Of a stretch of DNA of 10,655 bases, positions 5,955-10,655 are shown piece by piece. Each line of letters begins with the position of its first letter. Position 1 is the first letter of the stretch. This DNA comes from an uncultured Deferribacteraceae bacterium. GTDB taxonomy: Bacteria; Chrysiogenota; Deferribacteres; Deferribacterales; Mucispirillaceae. The notes below the pieces were generated by a model. The model did not search any database. It saw only the letters and a program-made list of their open reading frames with translations, and was not told the origin of the DNA. The position numbers were made by a program, and so were the translations under genes. Where the stretch lies: the NCBI GenBank assembly GCA_947039055.1, contig CAMQYB010000048.1, forward strand, positions 1-10,655, written 5' to 3'.

Positions 5955-7907
5955 TTAGTTGTCACTACTCTCAGGTATTGGAGGTGTTATAACGGGTATA
6001 GTTAGTTTTGCTTCTCTTTCTACGTCGCTTCTTTTTAAAGCTTCAAGATATGTATTTCCTCTGTCAGATGACTCTACTTTTCCAGAATAAGCATTAACTC
6101 TTTTTAATACAATAGAACTAGGTTTTTTTAATGAGAAAGATTGTAATGTAGGGTATAATTTTTTTTGTAATTTTGCAAGCATTGGAGCAACTATTTTTCC
6201 ACCAGCGTGATCATCACCCATACTTCTCATATCATCATAACCGATCCATGCGACTGCAACATAAGGCCCAAATAAAATTACAGTCCAAGCATCTTTATAA
6301 TTATTTGTTGTACCAGTTTTTGAAGCAGTACCTGGAATTAATCTAGCTCCTCTTGCTGTTCCTGAGTTTGTTACAGATTGCATGATATACATTGTTTGAT
6401 ATGCTGAAGCTGCATCCACAACTCTATGAGGTTTCTCTTTCATATCAAAAACTTTTCCACCGTATGTTATTGATTGAATAAATTGTGGTTTCTGTTTTAT
6501 ACCAAGGTTTCCAATTGTTGCAAAAACTTCTGCAGCGTTGATAGGAGTCATAGGTATTGCACCTAATGCCATTGCGTGATAGGCAGGAACTCTTCCATCC
6601 ATTCCTAACAGTTCTGCCATTTTGCTAATTTTTCCAAGTCCTGTATTTTCGGCTAATTTAACTGTTGCATTATTTAATGAGTGAACAAGTCCTGATCTAA
6701 CTAATATACCACCATGAAATATTGATAAATAATTTCTAGGTTTATACATTGTTCTCCCTGCTTTAAATGTATACGGTCTATCAACTATTCTATCAGTTGG
6801 TGACACCCCATTTGCAAAAGCAGTTAAGTAAACAATTGGCTTGAATATAGATGCAGGTTGTCTTCTAAGTGAGAAAGCTCTGTTCGTTAACGATCTTGAA
6901 TATCTACTTCCAACAGCTGCCTCAATCGTACCTGTATCTTTATTTGCTATAACTAAAACTGCTTGTTTGTTTATATCATTTTTAGGCATATAATCACTAA
7001 AAATTTGTTCAACAAGTGCAGTCATAGATTTATTATAAGATGTATGAATTTTTAAACTTTTATCTTCAACATCTATTTTAGGATTTTTTGCAATCTCTTT
7101 AAGTATATAATTCGTAAACCCTGGATCGTAATTTATTACTTCATCTTCATAATTTAAAACAACAGCTCTACTTAATTCTTTTTGATATCTCTCTCTTGTT
7201 ATAAGTCCTGACTCATATACTGTTCGCAAACTTTTTCTAGCATTTTTTTCTAACATTTGATGAGAGTTACTATCTGCTACTTTAATAATTCTCATAGATA
7301 TAAGATATGATAATTCTAGTAATGATAGATCAGTAACTTCTTTAGAAAAATAGTAATCACTAGCAGCAGCGATACCGTATATTTTCTCTCCATACTCAAA
7401 ATTATCAAGATAGATTTTCGTTAGTTGATCGTTAGTGTACTTATGTTTTATTTTATCTAATGTATACCAATGAAGAACATCTCCATATAATCCATCGATC
7501 TCACTATCTTTTAAGATATCTAATGCGATGATGTTTAACACTTGTCCTTTAAGAGAGTATAGATCAATATCAAATTGATCCATCATAAGATATTTCCATA
7601 AACTTACATTATAAGTATCTGTAAACTTTTTTCCTTCCGACAATGTATACTCTATTAGATAAGATAGCAGACTTATATCATAATCTACTGGTATATTTTT
7701 TTTGTGCTGGTAAAATCTTTTATATATAAGGCTGTTACTGTTATCAAATATTTCAAGTACAATATCTTCTTTGAAATCTTCTTTGATAGTTACGTTAGGG
7801 ACAGATAATCGCAGATAAGTTAACTCACTTTTAAAATAAAAGTAACCACCTGTTGTTACAATTATAAGTAGTAATAGTATAGTTAAAAAACCAGTTAATT
7901 TTCCCAT
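5955..7907 (-). CDS. Class A-like penicillin-binding protein with intact transpeptidase and degenerate glycosyltransferase domain
   Basis: A 650-residue bitopic membrane protein: short N-terminus, membrane helix at about 5-25, the rest periplasmic. The C-terminal transpeptidase domain (about 310-590) has all three catalytic motifs: S353-I-F-K356, S410-L-N412 and K530-T-G-T533. It also has family context such as RRQPASIFKP and TASKTGTTNNYKDAW, so it should crosslink peptidoglycan and bind beta-lactams. The region at about 60-240 aligns with the GT51 glycosyltransferase of PBP1a/1b. E91 (SEGKKF) may match the first catalytic Glu of EDxxF. KYTNDQLTKIYLDNFEYG at 156-173 keeps the shape of motif 4, and YGIAAASDYYF follows. 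The usual STITQQ motif is replaced by QVLNII (122-127), the RKxxE motif is absent, and the LE pair after it reads IK. Glycan polymerisation is therefore doubtful. The gene lies 2 bases after rdgB. Overall family is firm; loss of one activity is inference. Confidence 0.92.
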   Translation of the reverse strand: MGKLTGFLTILLLLIIVTTGGYFYFKSELTYLRLSVPNVTIKEDFKEDIVLEIFDNSNSLIYKRFYQHKKNIPVDYDISLLSYLIEYTLSEGKKFTDTYNVSLWKYLMMDQFDIDLYSLKGQVLNIIALDILKDSEIDGLYGDVLHWYTLDKIKHKYTNDQLTKIYLDNFEYGEKIYGIAAASDYYFSKEVTDLSLLELSYLISMRIIKVADSNSHQMLEKNARKSLRTVYESGLITRERYQKELSRAVVLNYEDEVINYDPGFTNYILKEIAKNPKIDVEDKSLKIHTSYNKSMTALVEQIFSDYMPKNDINKQAVLVIANKDTGTIEAAVGSRYSRSLTNRAFSLRRQPASIFKPIVYLTAFANGVSPTDRIVDRPYTFKAGRTMYKPRNYLSIFHGGILVRSGLVHSLNNATVKLAENTGLGKISKMAELLGMDGRVPAYHAMALGAIPMTPINAAEVFATIGNLGIKQKPQFIQSITYGGKVFDMKEKPHRVVDAASAYQTMYIMQSVTNSGTARGARLIPGTASKTGTTNNYKDAWTVILFGPYVAVAWIGYDDMRSMGDDHAGGKIVAPMLAKLQKKLYPTLQSFSLKKPSSIVLKRVNAYSGKVESSDRGNTYLEALKRSDVEREAKLTIPVITPPIPESSDN

Positions 7908-7909
7908 AG

Positions 7910-8479
7910 TTAGATATTTTCCGTAATAAGTTTCTTTAATTTATTAAGTGCAGCCATTCGGTGACTAATATTATTTTTCTCATCTGGTGAATATTCTGCA
8001 AGAGAACGTCCATCAGCTAATAGAAAAATAGGATCATATCCAAAACCATTTTCACCGATAATTTCGTGTGCTATAGCTCCGTTTAATCTTCCTTCAAAGT
8101 TCGCAATAACGACTCCATTTTTTGCAAGCGAGATGTTGCATATAAAATAAGCGTTACGATTAACTGCATCTTTCATATCGTCCAAAAGTTGAATTATATT
8201 ATCATTATCAGTTGCATTTTCATGAGCGTATCTTGCAGAGAATACACCTGGTTTGCCACCTAATGCTTCGCAAACTATTCCAGAATCATCTGCTATAACA
8301 TATTCATCAGGCACAAGAGTTGATAAATATTTAGATTTGATATCAGCATTCGCTTTAAATGTTGTACCAGTCTCTTCAATATCTGGAAGTTCATCAAATG
8401 TCAATATTTCTGTATCGCTTAATATTGATGATATTTCAGTGATTTTATGTTTATTTTTTGTAGACAAATATAATTTCAA
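7910..8479 (-). CDS. rdgB: XTP/dITP pyrophosphatase (RdgB/HAM1 family)
   Basis: A 189-residue cytoplasmic nucleotide pyrophosphatase that hydrolyses XTP, dITP and ITP to the monophosphate and pyrophosphate, keeping deaminated purines out of DNA and RNA. The N-terminal phosphate-binding motif STKNKHK is at 6-12, and the block EETGTTFKANADIKSKY at 35-51 follows. The metal and catalytic site ADDSG is at 63-67 (D65 the likely general base). PGVFSARYA at 77-85, FEGRLNG at 128-134 and GFGYDPIF at 145-152 are all present. The C-terminal SHR motif is at 172-174, after K168. The start codon is TTG at 8477-8479; AAGGTG (8484-8489) lies 4 bases upstream, and starting there gives the expected short lead (MKLYL) into the first motif. 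It follows the methyltransferase gene by 33 bases and runs into the PBP gene. Confidence 0.95.
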   Translation of the reverse strand: MKLYLSTKNKHKITEISSILSDTEILTFDELPDIEETGTTFKANADIKSKYLSTLVPDEYVIADDSGIVCEALGGKPGVFSARYAHENATDNDNIIQLLDDMKDAVNRNAYFICNISLAKNGVVIANFEGRLNGAIAHEIIGENGFGYDPIFLLADGRSLAEYSPDEKNNISHRMAALNKLKKLITENI

Positions 8480-8483
8480 TTTA

Positions 8484-8489
8484 CACCTT
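8484..8489 (-). promoter_or_regulatory. Ribosome binding site supporting a TTG start of rdgB
   Basis: The minus strand reads AAGGTG four bases before TTG 8477-8479. No in-frame ATG exists nearby that would keep the conserved STKNKHK motif, so TTG must be the start. Confidence 0.75.
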
Positions 8490-8512
8490 TTTATTACGTA
8501 TCAATCTAAGAA

Positions 8513-9688
8513 CTATCTTCTCACGAGTTTTGTTACAATTTCTATGTGGAAAGTATCAGGATATAGATCGAAGCAGTGCATTTTTTCCATTTTATAATTT
8601 TCTTCTAATCTAGTTAAATCCCTTGCAAGAGTTGTTGGATCGCAAGAAACATATATTATTTCTAACGGTTTTAATCTTAAAATTTCTGCAAGTGCTCTTT
8701 TCTCTAATCCTTCTCTTGGAGGATCAAGAAATATAGCATCAATCTTTTCTATACTTTGAAGATAAGTGTATGCGTCAAGATTTTTTATATTAAATCCAGA
8801 TTGTTCGCCTAACTCTGATGAGTTTTCATCTGACTCAACACCTGCTTTGTAATCGCCAGATTTAATAAGTCCTGATGTGAAGAAACCTGTTCCTGCGTAT
8901 AGCTCAACTATTGATAGTGAGTTACTTACGAGTTCAACAGCATATTTTTGTAGATCATCTAAAAGAAAATGATTGCTTTGGAAAAAAGTATCTGCACCTA
9001 AATTGACAGCTCCATAATGAGTGTTGTATGCAGTATTTTTTACACCTGATTTTCTGCGATTAACAGATATTCCATCAAAAATACCTTCATAATTTACTTT
9101 CTTATAATTAACATCACTTATGAATGATGCAAGCACAATACCACTATCTGCTTCAATAGCGTATAACTCTCCGATAATAGTAGGGTTCTTTTTAGCGAAT
9201 AATTTTATTTTGTCGAATAGTGATTTTTTTAATATAGGACATTCATCAACTTCGATAAAATCGTTACTTTTGAATTTATATAAACCGATCTTACCACCTT
9301 GAATTTTAGCATAAGTTCGTAATCTATAACCTGCTTGTGGTGATTTCGTGATATCAAAATCTACAGCTGATTTATAATTTCTAAATGCATTTTTGATGAA
9401 CTTCTTTTTTATGTCAAGCTGTGCATTGTATTCAATATGTGCGAATGTACAACCACCACATATTCCATATTTGTTACAACTGTTATTGTTTGATCTAAGT
9501 TCTGATGGTGTAACGACATCAACGAGTGTTGCGTACTGAAGTGATTTTTTTGTTTCAGTTATTTCACAACTTACGGTATCGCCTTCAACAGTGTGTGGTA
9601 TAAAAATAACCTTACCTGTACTGTCTTTTGCAACCCCATAGCCACCGTATGCGGTGTCTATAATTTTAATATCTTTTATTATCGGCAT
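8513..9688 (-). CDS. rlmD: 23S rRNA (uracil-C5)-methyltransferase, RlmD/RumA family
   Basis: A 391-residue SAM-dependent enzyme that makes 5-methyluridine in RNA. The first 60 residues form a TRAM-type RNA-binding domain (AYGGYGVAKD, then KVIFIPHTVEGD). Four cysteines in the pattern C-x5-C-x2-C plus a distant C (71, 77, 80, 150) are the usual 4Fe-4S ligands. The methylase domain has FFQSN (235-239), the SAM loop VELYAGTGFF (261-270) and DPPREG (322-327). The catalytic cysteine is C349 in SCDPTTLARD, and the HIE motif ends at the general base E383. It is somewhat shorter than E. coli RlmD. The iron-sulfur motif favours RlmD over TrmA, but RlmC or RlmCD specificity cannot be excluded. I chose ATG 9686-9688 because GGAG (9695-9698) stands 6 bases upstream; ATG 9698-9700 would add four residues and has AGGA only 4 bases away. 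Probably the first gene of the minus-strand operon, divergent from murI. Confidence 0.92.
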   Translation of the reverse strand: MPIIKDIKIIDTAYGGYGVAKDSTGKVIFIPHTVEGDTVSCEITETKKSLQYATLVDVVTPSELRSNNNSCNKYGICGGCTFAHIEYNAQLDIKKKFIKNAFRNYKSAVDFDITKSPQAGYRLRTYAKIQGGKIGLYKFKSNDFIEVDECPILKKSLFDKIKLFAKKNPTIIGELYAIEADSGIVLASFISDVNYKKVNYEGIFDGISVNRRKSGVKNTAYNTHYGAVNLGADTFFQSNHFLLDDLQKYAVELVSNSLSIVELYAGTGFFTSGLIKSGDYKAGVESDENSSELGEQSGFNIKNLDAYTYLQSIEKIDAIFLDPPREGLEKRALAEILRLKPLEIIYVSCDPTTLARDLTRLEENYKMEKMHCFDLYPDTFHIEIVTKLVRR

Positions 9689-9792
9689 TTGTATCTCCAT
9701 ATAATCCTACTATAGCATATTATTTGATCTTTAGGCATTATTTTTTATTCTAAATATATTGAAATAATTTATTATACGTTGTAACATACAGA

Positions 9793-9798
9793 TATAAT
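9793..9798 (+). promoter_or_regulatory. Candidate -10 element for murI
   Basis: A perfect TATAAT lies 22 bases before the murI ATG in the divergent rlmD-murI spacer. No clear TTGACA-like -35 stands 16-18 bases upstream (the region reads TTATTA/TATTAT), and there is no TG extension. The distance would give a very short leader just long enough for the GGTG ribosome binding site. Confidence 0.4.
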
Positions 9799-9819
9799 TT
9801 AATTATTTGGTGTACAATT

Positions 9820-10584
9820 ATGGCTTTAGGAATTTTTGATTCAGGAATAGGTGGACTGACGGTTTTTAAATCGATAGCTACGAGGTTCCCAAAATTAGAT
9901 ATGATATATTTTGGAGATACAGCGAGAGTACCGTATGGTAACAAATCTCCTGAAACTATCGTTAGATATACACTTGAATGTACGAAACATTTAGTAGATA
10001 ATTATAAGATTGATGCGTTAGTTTTAGCGTGCAACACAGCTTCATCTCACGCTTTGAAAACCTTGCATGACGAGTTTCATATACCGGTCTTAGGTGTTAT
10101 TGATGCAGGTGTTAAAAATGCAGTTGATGTATCAACTAATAGAAAAGTTGCTGTGATTGCAACTCATGCAACTATTAAATCTAAATCTTATAATAAAGTT
10201 TTTCAATCGATGAATGAAGATGTAGAGATCGTGTCTCTACCATGTCCGTTATTTGTGCCACTTGTTGAAGAAGCGTTGATTGATGGAGATATGGTTGAAA
10301 CGATTGTTAGAGAGACATTAAAACCGATTAAGAATATAGGTATAGATACGATAATTTTAGGTTGTACTCATTATCCTGTTTTAAAATCTGTTATTGCAAA
10401 AGTTATCCCAAATGTGAATATTGTTGATAGCACAACTTATATAGTTACAGATGTACTAGATTTAAATATTAATCTTGAAGAGAGTGGAGTTAGAAAGATA
10501 TTGATTACAGATGAGTCACACGCTTTTAATTCACTTAAAACTATTCTTGTTGGCGATATAGATGTTGAAGTAATTAAGTTATAA
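9820..10584 (+). CDS. murI: Glutamate racemase
   Basis: A 254-residue cofactor-independent cytoplasmic racemase that supplies D-glutamate for the peptidoglycan stem peptide. The N-terminal motif FDSGIGGLTV at 6-15 carries D7 and S8. YFGDTARVPYG is at 30-40. The first catalytic cysteine is C71 in ACNTASS, and the second is C182 in GCTHYP, with H184 next to it. E150 in the PLVEE stretch matches the conserved glutamate of the pocket. The segment VAVIATHATIKSKSY at 110-124 corresponds to the family's VGVIGTxATIxSxxY block with Ala for Gly. The length is typical. The ATG is preceded by GGTG (9809-9812) at 7 bases; starting there places the first motif at the usual distance. It is the only plus-strand gene and is transcribed away from the operon that holds the PBP. 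The 71 bases after its stop show no convincing terminator. Confidence 0.96.
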   Translation: MALGIFDSGIGGLTVFKSIATRFPKLDMIYFGDTARVPYGNKSPETIVRYTLECTKHLVDNYKIDALVLACNTASSHALKTLHDEFHIPVLGVIDAGVKNAVDVSTNRKVAVIATHATIKSKSYNKVFQSMNEDVEIVSLPCPLFVPLVEEALIDGDMVETIVRETLKPIKNIGIDTIILGCTHYPVLKSVIAKVIPNVNIVDSTTYIVTDVLDLNINLEESGVRKILITDESHAFNSLKTILVGDIDVEVIKL

Positions 10585-10655
10585 GTTGTGACGGATTAGT
10601 TGTGTTAATAAATTCGATTAAGTAGCTGATTTATTTGTTTGTGAATTAATTGATT

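Noticed and set aside
5955..5965. GTG start that would make aroK 11 residues longer and overlap the PBP gene
   Set aside because: Its binding site is badly spaced, and ATG 5930-5932 has a better one and gives the family's normal N-terminus.
8253..8597. Plus-strand frame across the rdgB start and the rlmD end
   Set aside because: Antisense to two well-supported genes and shows no recognisable motif.
9750..9944. Minus-strand frame over the murI start
   Set aside because: Antisense to the conserved N-terminus of murI, with no homology signal.
10585..10655. Tail after murI searched for a terminator or a small gene
   Set aside because: No GC-rich hairpin, T-run or start with a binding site could be found in these 71 bases.

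Overview
This is an AT-rich stretch of bacterial chromosome holding compact housekeeping genes. Eight genes lie on the minus strand. One gene, murI, lies on the plus strand at the right end. All complete genes are intact, and I see no mobile element, CRISPR array, tRNA or rRNA. A glutamate racemase, a class A-type penicillin-binding protein and an aroK-aroB pair fit a peptidoglycan-making, probably Gram-negative bacterium that makes its own aromatic amino acids. Gene order and base composition are reminiscent of Deferribacterota (for example a Mucispirillum-like gut organism) or Campylobacterota. That is a guess from memory, not something the window proves.

Layout, read in the direction of transcription of the minus-strand genes (right to left): rlmD-type rRNA methyltransferase (9688-8513), RdgB/HAM1 nucleotide-pool sanitising pyrophosphatase (8479-7910), a class A-like PBP (7907-5955), aroK (5932-5405), aroB (5421-4363), a 718-residue TPR protein with a very long acidic tail (4286-2130), aroQ type II dehydroquinase (1923-1483), an M24B Xaa-Pro peptidase (1481-426), and a DUF417/RclC-like membrane protein cut by the left edge (329 to before 1). 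From rlmD to aroB the gaps are 2 to 33 bases or overlaps, so this is very likely one operon. The 76-base gap before the TPR gene, the 206-base gap before aroQ and the 96-base gap before the DUF417 gene are the places where new transcripts could start. murI is divergent from rlmD across about 120-130 bases.

Functionally, three shikimate-pathway steps are encoded here: AroB makes dehydroquinate, AroQ dehydrates it, and AroK phosphorylates shikimate. They sit beside two cell-wall genes (murI and the PBP), one RNA modification gene and one nucleotide-pool gene. The parts that stand out are the PBP, whose transpeptidase site is complete but whose glycosyltransferase motifs are largely lost; the acidic TPR protein with an in-frame 42-base tandem duplication; and a pair of overlapping dyads in the aroQ leader. 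No clearly new multi-gene system is visible. Two genes start with TTG, each supported by an AGGTG-type ribosome binding site.
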